DNA from: Hyphomicrobium sp. MC1
Lineage (GTDB): Bacteria; Pseudomonadota; Alphaproteobacteria; Rhizobiales; Hyphomicrobiaceae
Direction of reading: 5' to 3'
DNA length: 64,000 nucleotides
Assembly (NCBI RefSeq): GCF_000253295.1
Contig: NC_015717.1
Span: 3,720,001-3,784,000 of the forward strand
Shown: positions 1-8,474 of the stretch, one piece after another
How positions within the stretch are numbered: the first letter of the stretch is position 1
How the letters are laid out: each line of letters begins with the position of its first letter
Program-made: the position numbers and the translations under genes
The notes under the pieces: generated by a model
The model's database searches: none
Seen by the model: only the letters and a program-made list of their open reading frames with translations
Told to the model about the DNA's origin: nothing

Positions 1-1
1 C

Positions 2-163
2 TCGATCGTCCGCCGCGAGACGTCGGCAGCGCCATCATCTGAAGACGTCGCACCGATGCACAAAGCTACTTCTTCCGCACCACCAGCCAAGCCGGTGGCG
101 CCATCTGCAGCGAGCACGTTCGATACGCTCAGATCGCTGCGCGAACGACTGGCACGCTCCTGA
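2..163 (+). CDS. C-terminal end of an unidentified protein (partial)
   Basis: An open frame enters from the left edge and stops at a TGA at 161-163. The roughly 53 visible residues are a Pro/Ala/Ser-rich linker followed by a short charged amphipathic stretch ending TLRSLRERLARS. This looks like the tail of a real protein rather than noise, and the frame shows alphaproteobacterial codon use. The body of the gene lies outside the window, so no function can be given. It runs in the same direction as manC, about 150 bases upstream of it. An alternative frame stops at base 42. Confidence 0.4.
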   Translation, partial: SIVRRETSAAPSSEDVAPMHKATSSAPPAKPVAPSAASTFDTLRSLRERLARS

Positions 164-310
164 TATCGCGTTCGCCCGAAAACGCTGTTCCCGGCCTATA
201 TCCAAAATGAACCGCTTGGAAACTGTCATGTTTCCGCGCTATCGTGGCGTCTTGTTCAACAAGCCATTGAGATTTAAATTTATTTCTCTTAACCGGGGTT
301 AGTCTGTTCC

Positions 311-1756
311 ATGAGCACCATTTATCCAGTGATCTTGTCGGGTGGTTCGGGGACGCGGCTTTGGCCGCTGTCGCGCTCGATGTATCCGAAGCAATTCATT
401 CGTTTCTTCAATGGTCAGAACACGTCGTTTCTCGGCTCGGCGTTAGCGCGCCTGCCGCAGAAGGCCGGTTTCGAAGCACCGATCCTGCTGTGCAATAACG
501 ATCATCGCTTTCTCGTGCGCGAGGAAGTCGACCGCGCCGGCATCGAGCCTAAGGCCATCATTCTTGAACCGATCGCGCGCAATACGGCGCCGGCGATTGC
601 AGTTGCGGCGCTGATCGCGCTGCGTGACGATCCAAATGCGATCCTCGCCGTCATGCCGTCCGATCACGTCATCGGCGACGAGGCGCTCTTTGCAGAGAAC
701 ATCCGGCGGGCTGCCGCCGTGGCCGAGACGGGCAAGCTCGTTCTCTTCGGCATCACGCCGACGGAGCCGCACACCGGCTACGGCTACATCAAGCGCGGCG
801 CGGCGCTGTCAGGATTTGACGGCGACGCTTTCGAGGTTGCGAGCTTTGCCGAAAAGCCCGACCGCGCCACCGCCGAAGATTATCTGGCGGACGGCTCCTA
901 CTTCTGGAACAGCGGCATCTTCGCGCTCAATGCCAAGACGTTCCTCGCCGAGATCGAACGCTACGAGCCGGTCATTCTGGACGCAGCGCGCGCAGCACTT
1001 GCGGGCGCCAGCGAAGACCTCGGTTTCCTCCGGCTGGATAAGCCGAGCTTTGCGGCGTCGCCGAACATCTCGATCGACTACGCGGTGATGGAGAAGACGA
1101 ACAAGGCCGCGATCCTGCCGATGGATGTCGGCTGGAACGACGTCGGCTCATGGTCGTCGCTGTGGGATATCGCGCCGCGCGATGACAAGGGCAACTTCAT
1201 CAAGGGCGAAGCCGTGCTGGAAGATACATCCGGCTGCTATGTCCACTCAGAGAAGTCGATCGTGTCGACGATCGGGCTCAACGATCTCATCATCGTCAAC
1301 ACACCGGATGCGCTGCTCGTTGCCGACAAGACCCGCACGCAGGACGTCTCGAAAGTCGTGCAGCGCCTGAAGCTGTCGAACCGCAAGGAGCAGGAACAGC
1401 ACCTGCGAAACTATCGGCCGTGGGGCTACTTCGAGACGCTGAACATCGGACCGCGCTTCCAGGTCAAGCTGTTGCACGTCAAGCCCGGCGGCAAGCTGTC
1501 GATGCAAATGCATCATCATCGCTCCGAGCATTGGATCGTGGTGCAGGGCACGGCGCAGGTTTCGATCGGCGATAAGGAACAGCTCGTTCGCGAGAACGAG
1601 AGCGTCTACATTTTCGCGACGCAGTGGCACCGGCTGCAGAACCCCGGCAAGGTTCCCGTCGAGATCATCGAGGTGCAGATCGGATCGTACCTCGGCGAGG
1701 ACGATATTCAGCGCACCGACGACATCTACAATCGCCAGCCCGAAGAGACGAAGTAA
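311..1756 (+). CDS. manC: Bifunctional mannose-1-phosphate guanylyltransferase / mannose-6-phosphate isomerase
   Basis: This 481-residue cytosolic enzyme makes GDP-mannose for polysaccharides. The N-terminal nucleotidyltransferase domain (about 1-285) opens with the phosphate-binding signature GGSGTRLWPLSR and contains FAEKPD and the FWNSGIF segment. The C-terminal cupin of the type II phosphomannose isomerase family (about 365-478) holds the metal site in KLSMQMHHHRSEHW. The length and two-domain order match the AlgA/XanB/CpsB family. The gene is preceded by an AT-rich stretch at 268-300 and stands alone, convergent with pssA. No exopolysaccharide cluster follows, so it probably serves general GDP-sugar supply. 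Confidence 0.95.
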   Translation: MSTIYPVILSGGSGTRLWPLSRSMYPKQFIRFFNGQNTSFLGSALARLPQKAGFEAPILLCNNDHRFLVREEVDRAGIEPKAIILEPIARNTAPAIAVAALIALRDDPNAILAVMPSDHVIGDEALFAENIRRAAAVAETGKLVLFGITPTEPHTGYGYIKRGAALSGFDGDAFEVASFAEKPDRATAEDYLADGSYFWNSGIFALNAKTFLAEIERYEPVILDAARAALAGASEDLGFLRLDKPSFAASPNISIDYAVMEKTNKAAILPMDVGWNDVGSWSSLWDIAPRDDKGNFIKGEAVLEDTSGCYVHSEKSIVSTIGLNDLIIVNTPDALLVADKTRTQDVSKVVQRLKLSNRKEQEQHLRNYRPWGYFETLNIGPRFQVKLLHVKPGGKLSMQMHHHRSEHWIVVQGTAQVSIGDKEQLVRENESVYIFATQWHRLQNPGKVPVEIIEVQIGSYLGEDDIQRTDDIYNRQPEETK

Positions 1757-1759
1757 GGA

Positions 1760-1777
1760 GCGCGGATATATCCGCGC
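1760..1777. terminator. Palindrome between convergent manC and pssA
   Basis: A perfect 18-base palindrome with arms GCGCGGATA and TATCCGCGC lies three bases after the manC stop and just after pssA on the other strand. Its place between convergent genes suggests a shared terminator. The T-rich run after it is weak, so this is inferred from position and symmetry. Confidence 0.5.
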
Positions 1778-1789
1778 CCCAAGAACTTC

Positions 1790-2710
1790 TTATTTTCCCG
1801 GATCGTTCGGACGGAACGCGAAGATGCGGCCTGTCGTCGTCTCAGGCTTTCCCGATGTGTCTCCCGGCGGAGATGCATCCGGAGAAGCAGCGGCAGCCGA
1901 CGCGGCCCCCTCACCTTCGCACTTGTCGCGGAATGCACGCCAGCTCAGCGGGATGAAGCCGAGGTAAAGGCACGTCAGCACCGTCAACGTCTCGTAGGGA
2001 TAGGTGAAGAGAAATGCGACGACGCCGATAGCGACGATGAAGATCGGCAACACCCATTCGCGGCGGACACGCTCTCCGAGCAGCTTGCCGGAATAGGTCG
2101 GAATGTTCGACACCATCATGAAGGCAATGAAGACGGTGTAGGTGAGCACGATTTTCAGCGCCCATTGCGACTTGGTTTCATCGAGCCCGAGCTGAAAGAG
2201 ATAAACCGGCAGTAGCACCGCGATGGCGGCGGCGGGCGTCGGCATACCCATGAAATAGTTCGACTGCCACTTCGGCCGATCGTCATCGAGAGCTGCATTG
2301 AAGCGCGCGAGACGCAGAGCGGAGGCCAGAGCGAAAATCATCACGCAGATCCAGCCCGCGCTTTTGAGGTCGCCGAGGCCCCAGTTGAAAATGAGGAACG
2401 CTGGCGCGACGCCGAAGTTAACGAAGTCGGCCAAGCTGTCGAGTTCGGCGCCGAAGCGCGAAGATGCCTTCAACAGGCGCGCGATGCGGCCGTCGATGCC
2501 GTCAAGGCAGGCGGCGAAGACAATCGCGGCGATGGCGAGATCCCAGCGGCCTTCGATGCCCATGCGGATCGACGTCAGACCAGCGCACAGCCCAAGCAGC
2601 GTGAAGAAGTTCGGGACGAGCATCCGCACCGGAACGCGCCGATGGCGAAACAGCGACCGGCGTCTGCGGCGGCGCGTTTCGGTTTCGATAAACGGCTCAT
2701 CGTTCTCCAT
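1790..2710 (-). CDS. pssA: CDP-diacylglycerol--serine O-phosphatidyltransferase
   Basis: This integral membrane enzyme condenses CDP-diacylglycerol with serine to form phosphatidylserine, the first committed step to phosphatidylethanolamine. The 306-residue protein has an Arg-rich N-terminus, several membrane segments, and the CDP-alcohol phosphatidyltransferase motif DG-x2-AR-x8-G-x3-D-x3-D, seen as DGRIAR...G...D...D near residues 72-93. The start follows a strong AAGGAGG. The 30-40 C-terminal residues form an Ala/Pro-rich extension. It lies directly downstream of psd, which performs the next reaction, and the two form an operon. Confidence 0.95.
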   Translation of the reverse strand: MENDEPFIETETRRRRRRSLFRHRRVPVRMLVPNFFTLLGLCAGLTSIRMGIEGRWDLAIAAIVFAACLDGIDGRIARLLKASSRFGAELDSLADFVNFGVAPAFLIFNWGLGDLKSAGWICVMIFALASALRLARFNAALDDDRPKWQSNYFMGMPTPAAAIAVLLPVYLFQLGLDETKSQWALKIVLTYTVFIAFMMVSNIPTYSGKLLGERVRREWVLPIFIVAIGVVAFLFTYPYETLTVLTCLYLGFIPLSWRAFRDKCEGEGAASAAAASPDASPPGDTSGKPETTTGRIFAFRPNDPGK

Positions 2711-2775
2711 GGCAGCCTCCTTGCCCCCATGCCAAATTGAGATCGCTTTTCGACAACGTCGCGATCGTCCAGCCT

Positions 2776-3489
2776 CTAGGCGCGACGCGCCTCACGTTCC
2801 GGCTCCGGCGAGTGAAGATCCGCCAAAACGGTTTCGCCCGCAACTGCACGTTGGCCTATACTGACAAGAGCCGTTTTTCCGGGCGGCAGGTAGATATCGA
2901 CGCGCGAACCGAAGCGAATCAGGCCGAATCGCTGGCCCACGCCGACGGCGTCGCCGACGTCAGAAAACGTCACAATGCGCCGCGCGACGAGACCTGCGAT
3001 CTGGACAACGCCGACATCGCCGTCGGTCGGCGTTTCGATGACGAGGATGCGCCGCTCGTTATCCTCGCTCGCCTTGTCGAGGGCGGCATTCAGGAATTTA
3101 CCCGGAACATAGAGCGAGCGAATGATGCGACCGGCGACCGGCGAGCGGTTGATATGGACATCGAACACCGACAGGAACGTCGAAATGCGGACGCGTTCCT
3201 CGGAGCCGAGACCAAGCTCTGCCGGCGGAATGATCTTCTCGATGCCGGAAATCTTGCCGTCGGCGGCCGAGACGACGAGGCCGGGCCGAAGCGGCGTCAC
3301 GCGCAGCGGGTCGCGGAAAAAGTAGATGACCCATGCCGTGATGCCGGCGCAAAGCCAGCCGAGCGGCGGATAAAGAAAGAAGAACAGCAGCGTCACCGCG
3401 GCGGCGATCGCGATGAACTTGTGTCCATCGGGATGCACGGGCGAAAGCTGGTCAAAGATCGTATCGAGTAAGCCGTGACCCTCAGACAC
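2776..3489 (-). CDS. psd: Phosphatidylserine decarboxylase proenzyme
   Basis: It decarboxylates phosphatidylserine to phosphatidylethanolamine at the inner membrane. The roughly 237-residue proenzyme has a hydrophobic anchor at about 25-58 and the pyruvoyl-forming autocleavage site in RFGSRVD near residue 195, where the serine becomes the pyruvoyl cofactor. Its short length matches the PSD-A (type II, alphaproteobacterial) subfamily. A GTG start at 3489 is preferred because AGGAG lies seven bases upstream; a TTG one codon earlier is possible. pssA follows 65 bases downstream on the same strand. Confidence 0.94.
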   Translation of the reverse strand: MSEGHGLLDTIFDQLSPVHPDGHKFIAIAAAVTLLFFFLYPPLGWLCAGITAWVIYFFRDPLRVTPLRPGLVVSAADGKISGIEKIIPPAELGLGSEERVRISTFLSVFDVHINRSPVAGRIIRSLYVPGKFLNAALDKASEDNERRILVIETPTDGDVGVVQIAGLVARRIVTFSDVGDAVGVGQRFGLIRFGSRVDIYLPPGKTALVSIGQRAVAGETVLADLHSPEPEREARRA

Positions 3490-3534
3490 CAATTCTCTCC
3501 TGGCGTGAATTTTCAGATGGCGATAGCACGCCTG

Positions 3535-5001
3535 TTACGACACCGGTACGGCGACGAAACGAAGATCCCCTTTCGAATCCTCGACGCGCAATAGCACGGC
3601 CTTGCGACCGGACTTCTTCACCTTCTCGATGCTTTTGGCGACATCCTGCGGATCGGACACGGTGTCCTGGGCCGCTTCGACGATGACGTCACCTGCCTTC
3701 AGCCCCTTGGTGGCTGCCGGGCTTTGCGGATCGACGGCCTCGATGACGACGCCGGCGATCTTGGCGTCAAAACCATATTTCTTACGCAGTTCATCGGTCA
3801 GCGGCGACAGGCGCATTCCGATAATGGCCGAGCCCTTCGGATCTTCGTCTTCCGTGCCCTCGTCGCTTTTGAGGTCGCTGGCGTTATCGTCATCGTCTTC
3901 GAGACGACCGACCGTCACCTTCGTGCTCTCCTGCTTGCCCTTGCGCAGCAGCTCGACGTCGACGGCCTTACCGATGGGCGCCTGCGACACGATCTTGGGC
4001 AGGCCGCGCATGCTCGTCACTTCCTTGCCGTCGAACTTCAGGATGACGTCACCCGGCTGCAATCCGGCTTTCGAAGCGGGGCTGTCGGGCGTGACGGCCG
4101 CGACGAGCGCGCCTTCGTTTTCATCGAGCCCGAGCGTTTCGGCGATCTCATCGGTCACTGATTGGATTTTAACGCCGAGCCAGCCGCGGCGAACCTCACC
4201 GTACTGCTTCAACTGGTCGACAACGTTCGAGACGGTGTCGGACGGCACCGCAAAGCCGATGCCGATCGAGCCGCCGGTCGGAGAAATGATCGCAGTGTTC
4301 ACACCGATCACCTCGCCGTTCATGTTGAACAGCGGACCGCCGGAGTTGCCCTTGTTGATGGCGGCATCCGTCTGCAGGTAGTCGTCATACGGACCGGAAT
4401 TGATGTCGCGGCTCTTGGCCGAGATGATGCCCATCGACACCGAGCCGCCGAGCCCGAAAGGATTGCCGATCGCCATGACCCAGTCGCCGACCTCGATGGC
4501 GTCGGAGGAACCGAACTTCACATCTGCCAGCGGCTTCTTCGGTGACACCTTCAGAAGCGCCAAGTCGGATTTGGTATCGCGGCCGATGACCTTGTCGACG
4601 ACCAGTTTCGAGCCGTCGTGGAAATTCACGTCGATCTCTTCCGCGCCCTCGATGACGTGGTTGTTGGTGACGATCAGGCCTTCCTTGCCGTCGATGACGA
4701 AGCCGGACCCGAGAGAGGAAATCTTGCGGTCGCCGTGCGGAACTCCGCCGCGTTTGTTGAAGAAATCATCGAAGAAGTCTTCGAACGGCGCACCTTTCGG
4801 CACTTTTGGCAGCGGCACGCCCGCCGGCCCCTTCACGGTCTGCGACGTCGAAATGTTGACGACGGCATCGGAGAGTTTCTTGGCCAGCGGAGCAACAGAC
4901 GCGGGCCCGTATTGGAACGTCTCAGCCCAGGCGCCTGGCACGTTCAACAATCCAAGGCTCAAACTCAAGCCGAGAAGAAGCGCCGAAACTTTCTTCGTCA
5001 T
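3535..5001 (-). CDS. degP: Do/DegP-family periplasmic serine endoprotease
   Basis: This periplasmic quality-control protease and chaperone degrades misfolded envelope proteins. From the ATG at 5001 the protein has about 488 residues. It shows a signal peptide ending near AWA, a trypsin-like domain with the triad His (NNHVIEG), Asp (SDLALLKV) and Ser (GNSGGPLFN), and two PDZ domains (about 270-360 and 385-485). This start was chosen because GGAG lies nine bases upstream; a TTG five codons earlier has no spacing for a ribosome site. An acidic linker (DDDDNASD) separates the PDZ domains. It lies close to hflKC, another membrane-protein quality-control system. Confidence 0.94.
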   Translation of the reverse strand: MTKKVSALLLGLSLSLGLLNVPGAWAETFQYGPASVAPLAKKLSDAVVNISTSQTVKGPAGVPLPKVPKGAPFEDFFDDFFNKRGGVPHGDRKISSLGSGFVIDGKEGLIVTNNHVIEGAEEIDVNFHDGSKLVVDKVIGRDTKSDLALLKVSPKKPLADVKFGSSDAIEVGDWVMAIGNPFGLGGSVSMGIISAKSRDINSGPYDDYLQTDAAINKGNSGGPLFNMNGEVIGVNTAIISPTGGSIGIGFAVPSDTVSNVVDQLKQYGEVRRGWLGVKIQSVTDEIAETLGLDENEGALVAAVTPDSPASKAGLQPGDVILKFDGKEVTSMRGLPKIVSQAPIGKAVDVELLRKGKQESTKVTVGRLEDDDDNASDLKSDEGTEDEDPKGSAIIGMRLSPLTDELRKKYGFDAKIAGVVIEAVDPQSPAATKGLKAGDVIVEAAQDTVSDPQDVAKSIEKVKKSGRKAVLLRVEDSKGDLRFVAVPVS

Positions 5002-5121
5002 TGCAAGGAACTCCAAGTCTGACCGGCACCCGAGGACCGCCGCGAACCTATGCTAGCTCGCCCAACATCAAAGCGTGAACATGGCAAGGTAGCATATCGC
5101 CAGCATGCGGGGATAAGTTGC

Positions 5122-5307
5122 CTATCCCCGAGCGAGCCAGACTACAAATACGCCAACGGCCACTGCGGCGACGGCGCAGATCTGGATGCGGCCGGTGGAG
5201 AAATTTGCAATCTCTTCAACGGTCCGCCGCGCAAACTGCGGCGCGGCGGCCCATAAGAGACCCTCAAGGACAAGGGCGACGCCCAGTCCCGCCAGGAGGT
5301 CGTTCAT
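5122..5307 (-). CDS. DUF2065 small membrane protein
   Basis: This 61-residue protein has two predicted membrane helices (about 3-20 and 40-58) and belongs to the DUF2065 family. Its ATG overlaps the hflC stop in an ATGA arrangement, so it is translationally coupled to hflC. DUF2065 proteins are often found right after hflC, which suggests a link to the HflKC-FtsH membrane protease, but no biochemical function is established. Confidence 0.85.
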   Translation of the reverse strand: MNDLLAGLGVALVLEGLLWAAAPQFARRTVEEIANFSTGRIQICAVAAVAVGVFVVWLARG

Positions 5308-6203
5308 CGCTGCGGCGCGGGAGCAGCCGCAGCGGGAGGCTTGCCGTTAGGGTCCTCAAAGTACCGGAAGAATTCGCTGTTGGGAGACAGCAGCATGCGG
5401 GTATCGCCCGGCTTTAAAGCCGTCGTATACGCCTGCATCGACCGGTAGAAGCGGAAGAAGTCCGGGTCCTGGCCAAAGGCTTCAGCGAAGATGCGGCTGC
5501 GCTTGGCCTCACCGTCACCGCGGATTTCATCTGACTTCTGCGTGGCGGTCGCCTTGATGATCGTCACGTCCTTGTCGGCGTTGGCGCGAACGCGGTTGCT
5601 TTCGGCCTCGCCCTGGGCGCGAAGCTCAGTCGCCTCGCGAACACGGTCGGCCCGCATGCGGTCGTAAACCTTGACGAGGTTTTCCTGCGGAAGATCGGCG
5701 CGCTTGATACGGACGTCGACGACTTCGAGGCCATAGTCGCGGCCTTCCGTATTCACCTGCTCGGCGATCTGCTTCATCAGCGATTCACGCTTGTCTTTCA
5801 CGACCTCTTGTAAGGTCGCGGAGCCAAGCACGCGGCGGATTTCAGATTCGATCAGCGGGCCGACGACTTCGCGGACGCGATCTTCGTCGTGGACGTTCTG
5901 ATAGAACTTCAGCAAGTCGACGATACGATAACGAGCGTAAGCATCGACGATGAGACGCTGCTGATCGGAAGCCGTCACTTCCTGCTCGGTCGTGTCGAGA
6001 TCGAGGATACGTTTGTCGAATTTCTCGACCGTATCGATGAACGGCATCTTCCAATGCAGGCCCGGCTGGGTGATTGCAGGCTGTGCCTTACCGAAGCGCA
6101 GGACAAGCGCCTGCTCGTTCTGGTGGACGATGAAGGCGGAGGAATAGAGCACCACCGCGGCGACGCCGATAACGGCGAGAATGAAAGCGAAGAACGCACG
6201 CAT
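5304..6203 (-). CDS. hflC: HflC, prohibitin-like regulator of the FtsH protease
   Basis: HflC pairs with HflK in the membrane complex that encloses and regulates FtsH. The protein has one N-terminal membrane anchor, an SPFH/band-7 domain with the typical QALVLRFGKAQ opening, and a coiled C-terminal part containing repeated charged heptads and ATELRAQGEAE. The start at 6203 lies two bases after the hflK stop, with GGAG upstream; longer frames have no ribosome site. A Pro/Ala-rich tail ends the protein. The operon order is hflK, hflC, DUF2065. Confidence 0.94.
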   Translation of the reverse strand: MRAFFAFILAVIGVAAVVLYSSAFIVHQNEQALVLRFGKAQPAITQPGLHWKMPFIDTVEKFDKRILDLDTTEQEVTASDQQRLIVDAYARYRIVDLLKFYQNVHDEDRVREVVGPLIESEIRRVLGSATLQEVVKDKRESLMKQIAEQVNTEGRDYGLEVVDVRIKRADLPQENLVKVYDRMRADRVREATELRAQGEAESNRVRANADKDVTIIKATATQKSDEIRGDGEAKRSRIFAEAFGQDPDFFRFYRSMQAYTTALKPGDTRMLLSPNSEFFRYFEDPNGKPPAAAAPAPQR

Positions 6204-6204
6204 G

Positions 6205-7413
6205 TTATTTCGCTCCATCCGTATCGGTGCTGGTCTGATCATCACTCGGGCGACGCTGGAGTTGCTCCAGCGGCAAGAACGGAACGACGCCCTGGCCGTT
6301 GCTCTTCTGGTCCAGAATGATCTTGTCGGCGCCGGAGAGCACGCGCTCCTGCATTTCGAGATAGAGCCGTTCGCGCGTCACGTCGGGCGCCTTCTTGTAT
6401 TCGTCGTAGACCTTGAGGAAGCGAGCGGCCTGACCGGTTGCTTCCGCGACCGTCTGATCGCGATAGCCCTCGGCGGCGGCGATGATGCGATCGGCATCGC
6501 CGTGTGCGCGCGGCACGACCTGATCGGCATACGTCTGCGCCTGCTTGATGAGCGTTTCCTTTTCCTGCGCCGCAGCCGCGACCTCGCGGAACGAGCGGAT
6601 GACTTCTTCCGGCGGATCGACCTCTTTCAGCTGAACCTGGTCGATCTTGATGCCGGCGCCGTAGGAATCGAGCGTCTTCTGCATGAGCTTCTGGACGGCT
6701 TCCTGCGTCGCTTGGCGGCCGCCGGTCAGCAGCGGTTGCAGATTGGACTGGCCGACGACTTCGCGCATGGCGCTTTCGGCAACCTCGCGCACCGTCGTCT
6801 CGGGCTGGGCAATGTTGAACAGGAATTGCTCGACGCCGGTCTGGCCGTTGGCTTCATTCTTGTCAGGGCTGATGCGCCAGAAGACGACGAAGCGGACATC
6901 GACGACGCTACCGTCGCCAGTCAACATCAAGCCGCTGTCACGGCCACCGATGATGCTGCGGCCCGCGCCGATTTCGATGGTGCGCTGCTGCGTGACCTTC
7001 GGCAGACGGACTTCCTCGATCGGATAGGGCAAGCGCCAGTTGAGGCCGGGGCCGACCCAGCGCTCATACTTGCCGAAGCGGAGCACGATGCCCTGCTCGT
7101 CCGGGTTCACGCGGAAGAAAAAGCCGTAGAAGACGACGCCCGCCAGAACGAGCATCGCAATAAAGAACAGGAACGGTTTGGGCACGCCGCCGCCGAGGCC
7201 GGCGCCGCCACTGCCGTTGCCGCCGCCACCGCGCATCACCTGACGCATGCGATCCTGGCCGCGACGCAGAATTTCATCGAGATCCGGCGGTTCTTTCCCG
7301 CCGCCACCGCCGCCCTGCGGTCCCCATGGCCCTTGGCCCCACGGGCCGCCTCCACCTTTGCGGCCGCCGTTTCCCCCACCGCTGCCGCTACCGCCTTGAC
7401 TACTCCAGGGCAT
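6205..7413 (-). CDS. hflK: HflK, prohibitin-like regulator of the FtsH protease
   Basis: This is the partner of HflC in the HflKC-FtsH complex. The 402-residue protein starts with about 75 residues that are extremely Gly-rich with Trp-Pro-Gln patches. A single membrane helix (about 79-102), an SPFH domain opening with NPDEQGIVLRFGKY, and a coiled-coil C-terminal region ending at about residue 380 follow. The start has AGAGG nine bases upstream. The Gly-rich head is usual for HflK. The complex is anchored in the inner membrane with its bulk in the periplasm. Confidence 0.94.
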   Translation of the reverse strand: MPWSSQGGSGSGGGNGGRKGGGGPWGQGPWGPQGGGGGGKEPPDLDEILRRGQDRMRQVMRGGGGNGSGGAGLGGGVPKPFLFFIAMLVLAGVVFYGFFFRVNPDEQGIVLRFGKYERWVGPGLNWRLPYPIEEVRLPKVTQQRTIEIGAGRSIIGGRDSGLMLTGDGSVVDVRFVVFWRISPDKNEANGQTGVEQFLFNIAQPETTVREVAESAMREVVGQSNLQPLLTGGRQATQEAVQKLMQKTLDSYGAGIKIDQVQLKEVDPPEEVIRSFREVAAAAQEKETLIKQAQTYADQVVPRAHGDADRIIAAAEGYRDQTVAEATGQAARFLKVYDEYKKAPDVTRERLYLEMQERVLSGADKIILDQKSNGQGVVPFLPLEQLQRRPSDDQTSTDTDGAK

Positions 7414-7660
7414 AAATCAGGGCCTCTTTCGAATTTGAGCTGAAGATTAAAATCGTGCCCCCCAATGGCCTTTTCGAGATGTGGCGGCACCGTGGTGACG
7501 CCGGATGTAAACACACGCACTGCAAAGGCCTGAGCAACGTAGATAAAACCGGGATTTGCGCAGCTTATAGGGCAGGGCCCCGACGTTCGCAAATTTCCCG
7601 TTGGTTTGGCTAATCGCAATTTGGGGCCTCGGCACGCGCCTTCAAGGGCGGCCGGGCTTT

Positions 7661-8185
7661 TCAAGCGTCCTGCTTTTGGCGATCGTAAACAACGAGTGTT
7701 GCGGCGTGGTCGTCACGCGGGCCTTGGGGCAGCGGCTCGCTGCTTAACTCGCGCCATTCGGCTGCATCGAGCGCGCCGAAATGGCGGTCGCCTTCGACAT
7801 CGGCGTGAACACGGGTCAGATAAATTCGATCTGCAACGGGGAGAGCGGCCTCGAATACCTGAACGCCGCCGATAACCATGATCTCATCGGCGCCGCGGGT
7901 TTTGGCGAGCACTCGGGCCAGCGTCAGCGCGTCAGCTACGGACTCGCAGGTCGAGACGCCTGCTACCTCGAAGGCCGGATCTCGCGTGATGACGATATTA
8001 TCGCGGCCGTCCAGCGGCTTGCCGATGGAGTCGAACGTTTTTCGGCCCATGACGATGGGCTTGTCCATCGTCAGGCGGCGAAATGTTTTCAGATCGGACG
8101 AGAGCCGCCACGGCAGCGCGCCGTCACGGCCGATGACGCCGTTTTCCGAAACGGCGACGATCAGGGATATGCGTGTGTCATTCAT
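7661..8185 (-). CDS. folA: Dihydrofolate reductase
   Basis: It reduces dihydrofolate to tetrahydrofolate with NADPH in the cytosol. The 174-residue protein shows the family features: ISLIVAVSENGVIG at the start, LPW with the Asp in SSDLKTFRRLT, the IVMGRKTFDSIG loop, and IMVIGGVQVFEAAL for NADPH binding. It is downstream of thyA, which produces the dihydrofolate that this enzyme recycles, in the same orientation. The 289-base gap to thyA carries repeat elements. Confidence 0.95.
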   Translation of the reverse strand: MNDTRISLIVAVSENGVIGRDGALPWRLSSDLKTFRRLTMDKPIVMGRKTFDSIGKPLDGRDNIVITRDPAFEVAGVSTCESVADALTLARVLAKTRGADEIMVIGGVQVFEAALPVADRIYLTRVHADVEGDRHFGALDAAEWRELSSEPLPQGPRDDHAATLVVYDRQKQDA

Positions 8186-8213
8186 CGGCGGGGCATAGCA
8201 TTATTTGTTTGCT

Positions 8214-8248
8214 CTTTGCGACTCCCCTGCGGGCAGCCGGCCGCAAAG
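8214..8248. repeat. Short palindromic repeat, copy 1
   Basis: A hairpin with arms CTTTGCG and CGCAAAG encloses ACTCCCC...AGCCGGC. It shares the 12-mers TTGCGACTCCCC and AGCCGGCCGCAA with a second hairpin at 10339-10380, inside the tmRNA gene. The two copies look like members of a dispersed palindromic family. Confidence 0.55.
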
Positions 8249-8350
8249 CGCGGGATTGTTGGTGCCGGCGACTCTGCTGCGCAGAGCTTTCCGTTTGTCC
8301 GCGACGACTCTCCTTCATCGAGCCGGCCGTCGCAGACGGAGACCCAGCAA

Positions 8351-8463
8351 CGTCATCCCGGCGAAGGCCGAGATCCAGTCAAATCGAAAGCAACGAAGAT
8401 GCCGATGCTTGTCTGGGTGCCGACCCCGGCCTTCGCCGGGGCAGGCTCTTCGTCGGCATGACG
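8351..8463. repeat. Intergenic inverted-repeat element between thyA and folA
   Basis: The left end begins CGTCATCCCGGCGAAGGC and the right end reads CCCCGGCCTTCGCCGGGG followed by GGCATGACG. These imperfect inverted ends surround about 40 bases of unrelated sequence. This is the layout of the short intergenic palindromic elements widespread in Rhizobiales genomes. It is non-coding. Confidence 0.7.
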
Positions 8464-8474
8464 GTGGACCTGGC

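Noticed and set aside
35..229. 64-codon minus-strand frame at the left edge
   Set aside because: The overlapping plus-strand frame at 2-163 has better coding character; no family was recognised in the minus-strand frame.
2298..3471. Long plus-strand frames opposite pssA and psd
   Set aside because: These are antisense shadows of well-supported genes and are rich in Arg/Ala, as expected for reversed GC-rich codons.
6181..7443. 420-codon plus-strand frame opposite hflK
   Set aside because: An antisense artefact of a GC-rich gene; hflK has clear domains and a ribosome site.
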